Source: Gordius sp. MW1 (lineage: Eukaryota; Nematomorpha; Gordioida; Gordea; Gordiidae). Taken from it: 64,000 nucleotides of DNA. The translations under genes and the position numbers were made by a program. The notes beneath the pieces were generated by a model, which saw nothing but the letters and a program-made list of their open reading frames with translations, was not told the origin of the DNA and ran no database searches. The stretch covers positions 11,656,168 to 11,720,167 of the forward strand of contig OZ038531.1 in NCBI GenBank assembly GCA_964036665.1, in the 5' to 3' direction. Shown here piece after piece: positions 1 to 13,699 of this stretch; the first letter of the stretch is position 1, and every line of letters starts with the position of its first letter.

Positions 1-598
1 AATATTTTTACCTCAAAATTTTTGACATATTTTTCTTTGAACCGTATTCATCCGATGAAAGTTGTCGTTTTCAGACGTGGTTTCTATGATCCCAAGTAAA
101 AATTTATCAAAATCTAAAAACTATTACTTTGAAATCATAATCGCATAGAGCAGTTTTCAAAAATTAAGCACTCACGTTGCGATACAACAAACTAATCGCA
201 ACAATAAAACGTTGTCTTTTGTCAAAATGATAGTTCTAGCAGCTTAAAACCTCTTTGCGGAAGTCAATCGAGGATAATAGGATTCTCAAATTGGCTTACT
301 TTTATATATTTTTTTACGCTCTTTCACATAGAATCAAAAAAAAAATATTTTTACCTCAAAATTTTTAACATATTTTTCTTTGAACCGATGAAAGTTGTCG
401 TTTTCAGACGTGGTTTCTATGATCCCAAGTAAAAATTTATCAGAATCTAAAAACTATTACTTTGAAATCATGATCGCATTGAGCCATTTTCAAAAATTAA
501 GCACTCACGTTGCGATACAACAAACTAATCGCAACAATAAAACGTTGTCTTTTGTCAAAATGATAGTTCTCGCAGCTTAAAACCTCTTTTCGGAAGTC
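1..598 (+). repeat. Leading satellite segment before the first resolved 21-mer
   Basis: The window opens inside a monomer. This stretch matches 4108 onward at an offset of about 4,107-4,108 bp, and its second part matches 5183 onward at an offset of 4,788 bp. It includes the AGCAGTTTTC subtype (from 150) and a monomer with the 9-bp deletion at 387. It ends where sequence 7,195 bp downstream begins to agree. The last disagreements are at 545 (T against C at 7740) and 598 (C against A at 7793). Confidence 0.8.
387..388. other. Junction of a 9-bp deletion allele in left-domain monomers
   Basis: GAACCGATGAAA replaces GAACCGTATTCATCCGATGAAA. The lost 9 bp are bounded by CCG on both sides, as expected for slippage between short direct repeats. 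The same junction occurs at about 3816, 4495, 4830, 11011, 11690, 14090 and 14769, mostly with TTTTTAACATATT just upstream and GCATTGAGCC downstream. It marks a left-domain monomer lineage and is not seen after 15 kb. Confidence 0.85.
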
Positions 599-3500
599 AA
601 TCGAGGATAATAGGATTCTCAAATTGGCTTACTTTTATATATTTTTTCATGCTCTTTCACATAGAATCGAAAAAAATAAATATTACCTCAAAATTTTTCA
701 CATATTTTTCTTTCAACCGTATGCATCCGATGAAAGTTGTCGTTTTCAGACGTGGTTTCGATGATAAAAAGTAAAAATTTATCAGAATAAGAAAACTATT
801 ACTTTAAAATCATGATCGCATAGTGCATTTTTGAAAAATTAAGCACTCACGTTGCGATACAACAAACTAATCGCAACAATAATACGTTGTCTTTTGTCAA
901 AATGATAGTTCTCGCAGCTTAAAACCTCTTTGCGGAAGTCAATCGAAGATAATAGGATTCTCAAATTGGCTTACTTTTATATATTTTTTTACACTCTTTC
1001 ACATAGAATCGAAAAAAATAAATATTTCTACCTCAAAATTTTTCACATATTTTTCTTTGAACCGTATTCATCCAATGAAAGTTGTCGTATTCAGACGTGG
1101 TTTCTATGATCCCAAGTAAAAATTTATCAGAATCTGAAAACTATTACTTTGAAATCATGATCGCATAGAGCCATTTTCAAAAATTAAGCACTAACGTTGC
1201 GATACAACAAACTAATCGCAACAATAAAACGTTGTCTTTTGTCAAAATGATAGTTCTCGCAGCTTAAAACCTCTTTTCGGAAGTCAATCGAGGATAATAG
1301 GATTCTCAAATTGGCTTACTTTTATATATTTTTTCATGCTCTTTCACATAGGATCGAAAATAATAAATATTTTTACCTCAAAATTTTTCACATATTTTTC
1401 TTTCAACCGTATGCATCCGATGAAAGTTGTCGTTTTCAGACGTGGTTTCGATGATAAAAAGTAAAAATTTATCAGAATCAGAAAACTATTACTTTAAAAT
1501 CATGATCGCATATGCATTTTTGAAAAATTAAGCACTCACGTTGCGATACAACAAACTAATCGCAACAATAAAACGTTGTCTTTTGTCAAAATGATAGTTC
1601 TCGCAGCTTAAAACCTCTTTGCGGTAGTCAATCGAGGATAATAGGATTCTCAAATTGGCTTACTTTTATATATTTTTTTACGCTCTTTCACATAGAATCG
1701 AAAAAAATAAATATTTTTACCTCAAAATTTTTCACATATTTTTCTTTCAACCGTATTCATCCGATGAAAGTTGTCGTTTTCAGACGTGGTTTCTATGATC
1801 CCAAGTAAAAATTTATCAGAATCTAAAAACTATTACTTTGAAATCATGATCGCATAGAGCCATTTTCAAAAATAAAGCACTAACGTTGCGATACAACAAA
1901 CTAATCGCAACAATAAAACGTTGTCTTTTGTCAAAATGATAGTTCTCGCAGCTTAAAACCTCTTTTCGGAAGTCAATCGAGGATAAGAGGATTCTCAAAT
2001 TGGCTTACTTTTATATATTTTTTTACGCTCTTTCACATAGAATCGAAAAAAATAAATATTTTTACCTCAAAATTTTTCACATATTTTTCTTTGAATCGTA
2101 TTCATCCGATGAAAGTTGTCGTTTTCAGACGTGGTTTCTATGATCCCAAGTAAAAATTTATCAGAATCTGAAAACTATTACTTTGAAATCATGATCGCAT
2201 AGAGCCATTTTCAAAAATTAAGCACTAACGTTGCGATACAACAAACTAATCGCAACAATAAAACGTTGTCTTTTGTCAAAATGATAGTTCTCGCAGCTTA
2301 AAACATCTTTTCGGAAGTCAATCGAGGATAATAGGATTCTCAAATTGGCTTACTTTTATATATTTTTTCATGCTCTTTCACATAGAATCGAAAAAAATAA
2401 ATATTTTTACCTCAAAATTTTTCACATATTTTTCTTTCAACCGTATGCATCCGATGAAAGTTGTCGTTTTCAGACGTGGTTTCGATGATAAAAAGTAAAA
2501 ATTTATCAGAATCTGAAAACTATTACTTTGAAATCATGATCGCATAGAGCCATTTTCAAAAATTAAGCACTAACGTTGCGATACAACAAACTAATCGCAA
2601 CAATAAAACGTTGTCTTTTGTCAAAATGATAGTTCTCGCAGCTTAAAACCTCTTTTCGTAAGTCAATCGAGGATAATAGGATTCTCAAATTGTCTTACTT
2701 TTATATATTTTTTCATGCTCTTTCACATAGAATCGAAAAAAAAAATATTTTTACCTCAAAATTTTTCACATATTTTTCTTTGAACCGTATGCATCCGATG
2801 AAAGTTGTCGTTTTCAGACGTGGTTTCGATGATAAAAAGTAAAAATTTATCAGAATCAGAAAACTATTACTTTAAAATCATGATCGCATAGTGCATTTTT
2901 GAAAAATTAAGCACTCACGTTGCGATACAACAAACTAATCGCAACAATAAAACGTTGTCTTTTGTCAAAATGATAGTTCGCGCAGCTTAAAACCTCTTTT
3001 CGGAAGTCAATCGAGGATAATAGGATTCTCAAATTGGCTTACTTTTATATATTTTTTCATGCTCTTTCACATAGAATCGAAAAAAAAATATTTTTACCTC
3101 AAAATTTTTCACATATTTTTCTTTGAACCGTATTCATCCGATGAAAGTTGTCGTTTTCAGACGTGGTTTCCATGATAAAAAGTAAAAATTTATCAGAATC
3201 AGAAAACTATTACTTTGAAATCATAATCGCATAGAGCAGTTTTCAAAAATTAAGCACTCACGTTGCGATACAACAAACTAATCGCAACAATAAAACGTTG
3301 TCTTTTGTCAAAATGATAGTTCTCGCAGCTTAAAACCTCTTTGCGGAAGTCAATCGAGGATAATAGGATTCTCAAATTGGCTTACTTTTATATATTTTTT
3401 TACGCTCTTTCACATAAAATCGAAAAAAATAAATATTTTTACCTCAAAATTTTTCACAAATTTTTCTTTGAACCGTATTCATCCATAGTTGTCGTTTTCA

Positions 3501-6500
3501 GACGTGGTTTCTATGATCCCAAGTAAAAATTTATCAAAATCTAAAAACTATTACTTTGAAATCATAATCGCATAGAGCAGTTTTCAAAAATTAAGCACTC
3601 ACGTTGCGATACAACAAACTAATCGCAACAATAAAACGTTGTCTTTTGTCAAAATGATAGTTCTCGCAGCTTAAAACCTCTTTGCGGAAGTCAATCGAGG
3701 ATAATAGGATTCTCAAATTGGCTTACTTTTATATATTTTTTTACGCTCTTTCACATAGAATCAAAAAAAAAATATTTTTTTACCTCAAAATTTTTAACAT
3801 ATTTTTCTTTGAACCGATGAAAATTGTCGTTTTCAGACGTGGTTTCTATGATCCCAAGTAAAAATTTATCAGAATCTAAAAACTATTACTTTAAAATCAT
3901 GATCGCATTGAGCCATTCTCAAAAATTAAGCACTCACGTTGCGATACAACAAACTAATCGCAACAATAAAACGTTGTCTTTTGTCAAAATGATAGTTCTC
4001 GCAGCTTAAAACCTCTTTTCGGAAGTCAATCGAGGATAATAGGATTCTCAAATTGGCTTACTTTTATATATTTTTTCATGCTCTTTCACATAGAATCGAA
4101 AAAAATAAATATTTTTACCTCAAAATTTTTCACATATTTTTCTTTGAACCGTATTCATCCGATGAAAGTTGTCGTTTTCAGACGTGGTTTCTATGATCCC
4201 AAGTAAAAATTTATCAAAATCTAAAAACTATTACTTTGAAATCATAATCGCTTAGAGCAGTTTTCAAAAATTAAGCACTCACGTTGCGATACAACAAACT
4301 AATCGCAACAATAAATCGTTGTCTTTTGTCAAAATGATAGTTCTCGCAGCTTAAAACCTCTTTGCGGAAGTCAATCGAGGATAATAGGAATCTCAAATTG
4401 GCTTACTTTTATATATTTTTTTACGCTCTTTCACATAGAATCAAAAAAAAAAATATTTTTACCTCAAAATTTTTAACATATTTTTCTTTGAACCGATGAA
4501 AGTTGTCGTTTTCAGACGTGGTTTCTATGATCCCAAGTAAAAATTTATCAGAATCTAAAAACTATTACTTTGAAATCATGATTGCATTGAGCCATTTTCA
4601 AAAATTAAGCACTCACGTTGCGATACAACAAACTAATCGCAACAATAAAACGTTGTCTTTTGTCAAAATGATAGTTCTCGCAGCTTAAAACCTCTTTGCG
4701 GAAGTCAATCGAGGATAATAGGATTCTCAAATTGGCTTACTTTTATATATTTTTTTACGCTCTTTCACATAGAATCAAAAAAAAAATATTTTTTTACCTC
4801 AAAATTTTTAACATATTTTTCTTTGAACCGATGAAAATTGTCGTTTTCAGACGTGGTTTCTATGATCCCAAGTAAAAATTTATCAGAATCTAAAAACTAT
4901 TACTTTAAAATCATGATCGCATTGAGCCATTCTCAAAAATTAAGCACTCACGTTGCGATACAACAAACTAATCGCAACAATAAAACGTTGTCTTTTGTCA
5001 AAATGATAGTTCTCGCAGCTTAAAACCTCTTTTCGGAAGTCAATCGAGGATAATAGGATTCTCAAATTGGCTTACTTTTATATATTTTTTCATGCTCTTT
5101 CACATAGAATCGAAAAAAATAAATATTTTTACCTCAAAATTTTTCACATATTTTTCTTTGAACCGTATTCATCCGATGAAAGTTGTCGTTTTCAGACGTG
5201 GTTTCTATGATCCCAAGTAAAAATTTATCAAAATCTAAAAACTATTACTTTGAAATCATGATTGCATTGAGCCATTTTCAAAAATTAAGCACTCACGTTG
5301 CGATACAACAAACTAATCGCAACAATAAAACGTTGTCTTTTGTCAAAATGATAGTTCTCGCAGCTTAAAACCTCTTTTCGGAAGTCAATCGAGTATAATA
5401 GGATTCTCAAATTGGCTTACTTTTATATATTTTTTCATGCTCTTTCACATAGAATCGAAAAAAATAAATATTACCTCAAAATTTTTCACATATTTTTCTT
5501 TCAACCGTATGCATCCGATGAAAGTTGTCGTTTTCAGACGTGGTTTCGATGATAAAAAGTAAAAATTTATCAGAATAAGAAAACTATTACTTTAAAATCA
5601 TGATCGCATAGTGCATTTTTGAAAAATTAAGCACTCACGTTGCGATACAACAAACTAATCGCAACAATAAAACGTTGTCTTTTGTCAAAATGATAGTTCT
5701 CGCAGCTTAAAACCTCTTTGCGGAAGTCAATCGAAGATAATAGGATTCTCAAATTGGCTTACTTTTATATATTTTTTTACACTCTTTCACATAGAATCGA
5801 AAAAAATAAATATTTCTACCTCAAAATTTTTCACATATTTTTCTTTGAACCGTATTCACCCGATGAAAGTTGTCGTATTCAGACGTGGTTTCTATGATCC
5901 CAAGTAAAAATTTATCAGAATCTGAAAACTATTACTTTGAAATCATGATCGCATAGAGCCATTTTCAAAAATTAAGCACTAACGTTGCGATACAACAAAC
6001 TAATCGCAACAATAAAACGTTGTCTTTTGTCAAAATGATAGTTCTCGCAGCTTAAAACCTCTTTTCAGAAGTCAATCGAGGATAATAGGATTCTCAAATT
6101 GGCTTACTTTTATATATTTTTTTATGCTCTTTCACATAGAATCGAAAAAAATAAATATTTTTACCTCAAAATTTTTCACATATTTTTCTTTCAACCGTAT
6201 GCATCCGATGAAAGTTGTCGTTTTCAGACGTGGTTTCGATGATAAAAAGTAAAAATTTATCAGAATCAGAAAACTATTACTTTAAAATCATGATCGCATA
6301 GTGCATTTTTGAAAAATTAAGCACTCACGTTGCGATACAACAAACTAATCGCAACAATAAAACGCTGTCTTTTGTCAAAATGATAGTTCTCGCAGCTTAA
6401 AACCTCTTTTCGGAAGTAAATCGAGGATAATAGGATTCTCAAATTGGCTTACTTTTATATATTTTTTCATGCTCTTTCACATAGAATCGAAAAAAATAAA

Positions 6501-7793
6501 TATTTTTACCTCAATATTTTTCACATATTTTTCTTTCAACCGTATGCATCCGATGAAAGTTGTCGTTTTCAGACGTGGTTTCGATGATAAAAAGTAAAAA
6601 TTTATCAGAATCTGAAAACTATTACTTTGAAAACATGATCGCATAGAGCCATTTTCAAAAATTAAGCACTAACGTTGCGATACAACAAACTAATCGCAAC
6701 AATAAAACGTTGTCTTTTGTCAAAATGATAGTTCGCGCAGCTTAAAACCTCTTTTCGGAAGTCAATCGAGGATAATAGGATTCTCAAATTGGCTTACTTT
6801 TATATATTTTTTCATGCTCTTTCACATAGAATCGAAAAAAAAAATATTTTTACCTCAAAATTTTTCACATATTTTTCTTTGAACCGTATGCATCCGATGA
6901 AAGTTGTCGTTTTCAGACGTGGTTTCGATGATAAAAAGTAAAAATTTATCAGAATCAGAAAACTATTACTTTAAAATCATGATCGCATAGTGCATTTTTG
7001 AAAAATTAAGCACTCACGTTGCGATACAACAAACTAATCGCAACAATAAAACGCTGTCTTTTGTCAAAATGATAGTTCTCGCAGCTTAAAACCTCTTTTC
7101 GGAAGTAAATCGAGGATAATAGGATTCTCAAATTGGCTTACTTTTATATATTTTTTCATGCTCTTTCACATAGAATCGAAAAAAATAAATATTACCTCAA
7201 AATTTTTCACATATTTTTCTTTCAACCGTATGCATCCGATGAAAGTTGTCGTTTTCAGACGTGGTTTCGATGATAAAAAGTAAAAATTTATCAGAATAAG
7301 AAAACTATTACTTTAAAATCATGATCGCATAGTGCATTTTTGAAAAATTAAGCACTCACGTTGCGATACAACAAACTAATCGCAACAATAATACGTTGTC
7401 TTTTGTCAAAATGATAGTTCGCGCAGCTTAAAACCTCTTTTCGGAAGTCAATCGAGGATAATAGGATTCTCAAATTGGCTTACTTTTATATATTTTTTCA
7501 TGCTCTTTCACATAGAATCGAAAAAAAAAATATTTTTACCTCAAAATTTTTCACATATTTTTCTTTGAACCGTATGCATCCGATGAAAGTTGTCGTTTTC
7601 AGACGTGGTTTCGATGATAAAAAGTAAAAATTTATCAGAATCAGAAAACTATTACTTTAAAATCATGATCGCATAGTGCATTTTTGAAAAATTAAGCACT
7701 CACGTTGCGATACAACAAACTAATCGCAACAATAAAACGCTGTCTTTTGTCAAAATGATAGTTCTCGCAGCTTAAAACCTCTTTTCGGAAGTA
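599..7793 (+). repeat. 21-mer HOR, copy 1 (7,195 bp period)
   Basis: Rare diagnostic variants recur exactly 7,195 bp downstream. Examples are the AATAATACG variant (near 860 and 8075), the CATAGGATCG variant followed by AATAATAAAT (near 1350 and 8545), CATATGCATTTTT (near 1508 and 8703), the AAATAAAGC monomer at 1816-1998 and 9011-9193, and TTTTCGTAAG (near 2655 and 9850). The match is followed from 599 to about 4697 at this offset. It then resumes at an offset of 6,515 bp because copy 2 lacks a 680-bp dimer. Differences are few and clustered, for example three between 2954 and 3009. Confidence 0.88.
4698..5377 (+). repeat. Extra 680-bp dimer present only in copy 1
   Basis: Upstream of this segment copy 1 and copy 2 agree at +7,195 bp, and downstream they agree at +6,515 bp. 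Two monomers (680 bp) are therefore present here and absent at the matching point near 11892. The segment contains a monomer at about 4830-5023 that shares the rare variants of the one at 3816-4009 (GAAAATTGTCG and GCCATTCTCAAAA), which indicates duplication from about 1,014 bp upstream. Either gain in copy 1 or loss in copy 2 by unequal exchange would explain it. Confidence 0.82.
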
Positions 7794-8102
7794 AATCGAG
7801 GATAATAGGATTCTCAAATTGGCTTACTTTTATATATTTTTTCATGCTCTTTCACATAGAATCGAAAAAAATAAATATTACCTCAAAATTTTTCACATAT
7901 TTTTCTTTCAACCGTATGCATCCGATGAAAGTTGTCGTTTTCAGACGTGGTTTCGATGATAAAAAGTAAAAATTTATCAGAATAAGAAAACTATTACTTT
8001 AAAATCATGATCGCATAGTGCATTTTTGAAAAATTAAGCACTCACGTTGCGATACAACAAACTAATCGCAACAATAATACGTTGTCTTTTGTCAAAATGA
8101 TA
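6731..8102 (+). repeat. Tandem dimer duplication, 686 bp x 2
   Basis: 6731-7416 and 7417-8102 agree throughout in the parts I compared. Both begin in the rare GTTCGCGCAG variant and contain the linked pair GCTGTC and GGAAGTAAATCG, followed by the CAGAATAAG monomer with its shortened AATATTACCTC and AATAATACG. The match ends at 8102, where the reference base of GTTCTCGCAG returns. This is a very young dimer-scale duplication lying across the junction between the two 21-mer copies. Confidence 0.85.
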
Positions 8103-11100
8103 GTTCTCGCAGCTTAAAACCTCTTTGCGGAAGTCAATCGAAGATAATAGGATTCTCAAATTGGCTTACTTTTATATATTTTTTTACACTCTTTCACATA
8201 GAATCGAAAAAAATAAATATTTCTACCTCAAAATTTTTCACATATTTTTCTTTGAACCGTATTCATCCAATGAAAGTTGTCGTATTCAGACGTGGTTTCT
8301 ATGATCCCAAGTAAAAATTTATCAGAATCTGAAAACTATTACTTTGAAATCATGATCGCATAGAGCCATTTTCAAAAATTAAGCACTAACGTTGCGATAC
8401 AACAAACTAATCGCAACAATAAAACGTTGTCTTTTGTCAAAATGATAGTTCTCGCAGCTTAAAACCTCTTTTCGGAAGTCAATCGAGGATAATAGGATTC
8501 TCAAATTGGCTTACTTTTATATATTTTTTCATGCTCTTTCACATAGGATCGAAAATAATAAATATTTTTACCTCAAAATTTTTCACATATTTTTCTTTCA
8601 ACCGTATGCATCCGATGAAAGTTGTCGTTTTCAGACGTGGTTTCGATGATAAAAAGTAAAAATTTATCAGAATCAGAAAACTATTACTTTAAAATCATGA
8701 TCGCATATGCATTTTTGAAAAATTAAGCACTCACGTTGCGATACAACAAACTAATCGCAACAATAAAACGTTGTCTTTTGTCAAAATGATAGTTCTCGCA
8801 GCTTAAAACCTCTTTGCGGTAGTCAATCGAGGATAATAGGATTCTCAAATTGGCTTACTTTTATATATTTTTTTACGCTCTTTCACATAGAATCGAAAAA
8901 AATAAATATTTTTACCTCAAAATTTTTAACATATTTTTCTTTCAACCGTATTCATCCGATGAAAGTTGTCGTTTTCAGACGTGGTTTCTATGATCCCAAG
9001 TAAAAATTTATCAGAATCTAAAAACTATTACTTTGAAATCATGATCGCATAGAGCCATTTTCAAAAATAAAGCACTAACGTTGCGATACAACAAACTAAT
9101 CGCAACAATAAAACGTTGTCTTTTGTCAAAATGATAGTTCTCGCAGCTTAAAACCTCTTTTCGGAAGTCAATCGAGGATAAGAGGATTCTCAAATTGGCT
9201 TACTTTTATATATTTTTTTACGCTCTTTCACATAGAATCGAAAAAAATAAATATTTTTACCTCAAAATTTTTCACATATTTTTCTTTGAATCGTATTCAT
9301 CCGATGAAAGTTGTCGTTTTCAGACGTGGTTTCTATGATCCCAAGTAAAAATTTATCAGAATCTGAAAACTATTACTTTGAAATCATGATCGCATAGAGC
9401 CATTTTCAAAAATTAAGCACTAACGTTGCGATACAACAAACTAATCGCAACAATAAAACGTTGTCTTTTGTCAAAATGATAGTTCTCGCAGCTTAAAACA
9501 TCTTTTCGGAAGTCAATCGAGGATAATAGGATTCTCAAATTGGCTTACTTTTATATATTTTTTCATGCTCTTTCACATAGAATCGAAAAAAATAAATATT
9601 TTTACCTCAAAATTTTTCACATATTTTTCTTTCAACCGTATGCATCCGATGAAAGTTGTCGTTTTCAGACGTGGTTTCGATGATAAAAAGTAAAAATTTA
9701 TCAGAATCTGAAAACTATTACTTTGAAATCATGATCGCATAGAGCCATTTTCAAAAATTAAGCACTAACGTTGCGATACAACAAACTAATCGCAACAATA
9801 AAACGTTGTCTTTTGTCAAAATGATAGTTCTCGCAGCTTAAAACCTCTTTTCGTAAGTCAATCGAGGATAATAGGATTCTCAAATTGGCTTACTTTTATA
9901 TATTTTTTCATGCTCTTTCACATAGAATCGAAAAAAAAAATATTTTTACCTCAAAATTTTTCACATATTTTTCTTTGAACCGTATGCATCCGATGAAAGT
10001 TGTCGTTTTCAGACGTGGTTTCGATGATAAAAAGTAAAAATTTATCAGAATCAGAAAACTATTACTTTAAAATCATGATCGCATAGTGCATTTTTGAAAA
10101 ATTAAGCACTCACGTTGCGATACAACAAACTAATCGCAACAATAAAACGCTGTCTTTTGTCAAAATGATAGTTCTCGCAGCTTAAAACCTCTTTTCGGAA
10201 GTAAATCGAGGATAATAGGATTCTCAAATTGGCTTACTTTTATATATTTTTTCATGCTCTTTCACATAGAATCGAAAAAAAAATATTTTTACCTCAAAAT
10301 TTTTCACATATTTTTCTTTGAACCGTATTCATCCGATGAAAGTTGTCGTTTTCAGACGTGGTTTCCATGATAAAAAGTAAAAATTTATCAGAATCAGAAA
10401 ACTATTACTTTGAAATCATAATCGCATAGAGCAGTTTTCAAAAATTAAGCACTCACGTTGCGATACAACAAACTAATCGCAACAATAAAACGTTGTCTTT
10501 TGTCAAAATGATAGTTCTCGCAGCTTAAAACCTCTTTGCGGAAGTCAATCGAGGATAATAGGATTCTCAAATTGGCTTACTTTTATATATTTTTTTACGC
10601 TCTTTCACATAAAATCGAAAAAAATAAATATTTTTACCTCAAAATTTTTCACAAATTTTTCTTTGAACCGTATTCATCCATAGTTGTCGTTTTCAGACGT
10701 GGTTTCTATGATCCCAAGTAAAAATTTATCAAAATCTAAAAACTATTACTTTGAAATCATAATCGCATAGAGCAGTTTTCAAAAATTAAGCACTCACGTT
10801 GCGATACAACAAACTAATCGCAACAATAAAACGTTGTCTTTTGTCAAAATGATAGTTCTCGCAGCTTAAAACCTCTTTGCGGAAGTCAATCGAGGATAAT
10901 AGGATTCTCAAATTGGCTTACTTTTATATATTTTTTTACGCTCTTTCACATAGAATCAAAAAAAAAATATTTTTTTACCTCAAAATTTTTAACATATTTT
11001 TCTTTGAACCGATGAAAATTGTCGTTTTCAGACGTGGTTTCTATGATCCCAAGTAAAAATTTATCAGAATCTAAAAACTATTACTTTAAAATCATGATCG

Positions 11101-13699
11101 CATTGAGCCATTCTCAAAAATTAAGCACTCACGTTGCGATACAACAAACTAATCGCAACAATAAAACGTTGTCTTTTGTCAAAATGATAGTTCTCGCAGC
11201 TTAAAACCTCTTTTCGGAAGTCAATCGAGGATAATAGGATTCTCAAATTGGCTTACTTTTATATATTTTTTCATGCTCTTTCACATAGAATCGAAAAAAA
11301 TAAATATTTTTACCTCAAAATTTTTCACATATTTTTCTTTGAACCGTATTCATCCGATGAAAGTTGTCGTTTTCAGACGTGGTTTCTATGATCCCAAGTA
11401 AAAATTTATCAAAATCTAAAAACTATTACTTTGAAATCATAATCGCTTAGAGCAGTTTTCAAAAATTAAGCACTCACGTTGCGATACAACAAACTAATCG
11501 CAACAATAAATCGTTGTCTTTTGTCAAAATGATAGTTCTCGCAGCTTAAAACCTCTTTGCGGAAGTCAATCGAGGATAATAGGAATCTCAAATTGGCTTA
11601 CTTTTATATATTTTTTTACGCTCTTTCACATAGAATCAAAAAAAAAAATATTTTTACCTCAAAATTTTTAACATATTTTTCTTTGAACCGATGAAAGTTG
11701 TCGTTTTCAGACGTGGTTTCTATGATCCCAAGTAAAAATTTATCAGAATCTAAAAACTATTACTTTGAAATCATGATTGCATTGAGCCATTTTCAAAAAT
11801 TAAGCACTCACGTTGCGATACAACAAACTAATCGCAACAATAAAACGTTGTCTTTTGTCAAAATGATAGTTCTCGCAGCTTAAAACCTCTTTTCGGAAGT
11901 CAATCGAGTATAATAGGATTCTCAAATTGGCTTACTTTTATATATTTTTTCATGCTCTTTCACATAGAATCGAAAAAAATAAATATTACCTCAAAATTTT
12001 TCACATATTTTTCTTTCAACCGTATGCATCCGATGAAAGTTGTCGTTTTCAGACGTGGTTTCGATGATAAAAAGTAAAAATTTATCAGAATAAGAAAACT
12101 ATTACTTTAAAATCATGATCGCATAGTGCATTTTTGAAAAATTAAGCACTCACGTTGCGATACAACAAACTAATCGCAACAATAAAACGTTGTCTTTTGT
12201 CAAAATGATAGTTCTCGCAGCTTAAAACCTCTTTGCGGAAGTCAATCGAAGATAATAGGATTCTCAAATTGGCTTACTTTTATATATTTTTTTACACTCT
12301 TTCACATAGAATCGAAAAAAATAAATATTTCTACCTCAAAATTTTTCACATATTTTTCTTTGAACCGTATTCACCCGATGAAAGTTGTCGTATTCAGACG
12401 TGGTTTCTATGATCCCAAGTAAAAATTTATCAGAATCTGAAAACTATTACTTTGAAATCATGATCGCATAGAGCCATTTTCAAAAATTAAGCACTAACGT
12501 TGCGATACAACAAACTAATCGCAACAATAAAACGTTGTCTTTTGTCAAAATGATAGTTCTCGCAGCTTAAAACCTCTTTTCAGAAGTCAATCGAGGATAA
12601 TAGGATTCTCAAATTGGCTTACTTTTATATATTTTTTTATGCTCTTTCACATAGAATCGAAAAAAATAAATATTTTTACCTCAAAATTTTTCACATATTT
12701 TTCTTTCAACCGTATGCATCCGATGAAAGTTGTCGTTTTCAGACGTGGTTTCGATGATAAAAAGTAAAAATTTATCAGAATCAGAAAACTATTACTTTAA
12801 AATCATGATCGCATAGTGCATTTTTGAAAAATTAAGCACTCACGTTGCGATACAACAAACTAATCGCAACAATAAAACGCTGTCTTTTGTCAAAATGATA
12901 GTTCTCGCAGCTTAAAACCTCTTTTCGGAAGTAAATCGAGGATAATAGGATTCTCAAATTGGCTTACTTTTATATATTTTTTCATGCTCTTTCACATAGA
13001 ATCGAAAAAAATAAATATTTTTACCTCAATATTTTTCACATATTTTTCTTTCAACCGTATGCATCCGATGAAAGTTGTCGTTTTCAGACGTGGTTTCGAT
13101 GATAAAAAGTAAAAATTTATCAGAATCTGAAAACTATTACTTTGAAAACATGATCGCATAGAGCCATTTTCAAAAATTAAGCACTAACGTTGCGATACAA
13201 CAAACTAATCGCAACAATAAAACGTTGTCTTTTGTCAAAATGATAGTTCGCGCAGCTTAAAACCTCTTTTCGGAAGTCAATCGAGGATAATAGGATTCTC
13301 AAATTGGCTTACTTTTATATATTTTTTCATGCTCTTTCACATAGAATCGAAAAAAAAAATATTTTTACCTCAAAATTTTTCACATATTTTTCTTTGAACC
13401 GTATGCATCCGATGAAAGTTGTCGTTTTCAGACGTGGTTTCGATGATAAAAAGTAAAAATTTATCAGAATCAGAAAACTATTACTTTAAAATCATGATCG
13501 CATAGTGCATTTTTGAAAAATTAAGCACTCACGTTGCGATACAACAAACTAATCGCAACAATAAAACGCTGTCTTTTGTCAAAATGATAGTTCTCGCAGC
13601 TTAAAACCTCTTTTCGGAAGTAAATCGAGGATAATAGGATTCTCAAATTGGCTTACTTTTATATATTTTTTCATGCTGTTTCACATAGAATCGAAAAAA
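7794..13699 (+). repeat. 21-mer HOR, copy 2 (partial, lacks one dimer)
   Basis: 7794-11891 matches 599-4696 at an offset of 7,195 bp, and 11892 to about 13699 matches 5377 to about 7184 at an offset of 6,515 bp. The right end is where copy 1 has AAATATTACCTC (7186) but this copy has a long A run followed by ATATTTTTACC. It lies directly after copy 1, as expected for a tandem duplication with truncation on the right. Confidence 0.86.

Noticed and set aside
395-5368. Recurring 61-codon plus-strand open frames in left-domain monomers (for example 395-580, 3824-4009, 4503-4688)
   Set aside because: They begin at TTG, have no visible ribosome-binding or promoter context, and are open only because GCATTGAGCC replaces GCATAGAGCC, which removes a TAG. 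The translation shows no domain I recognise. They are satellite by-products.
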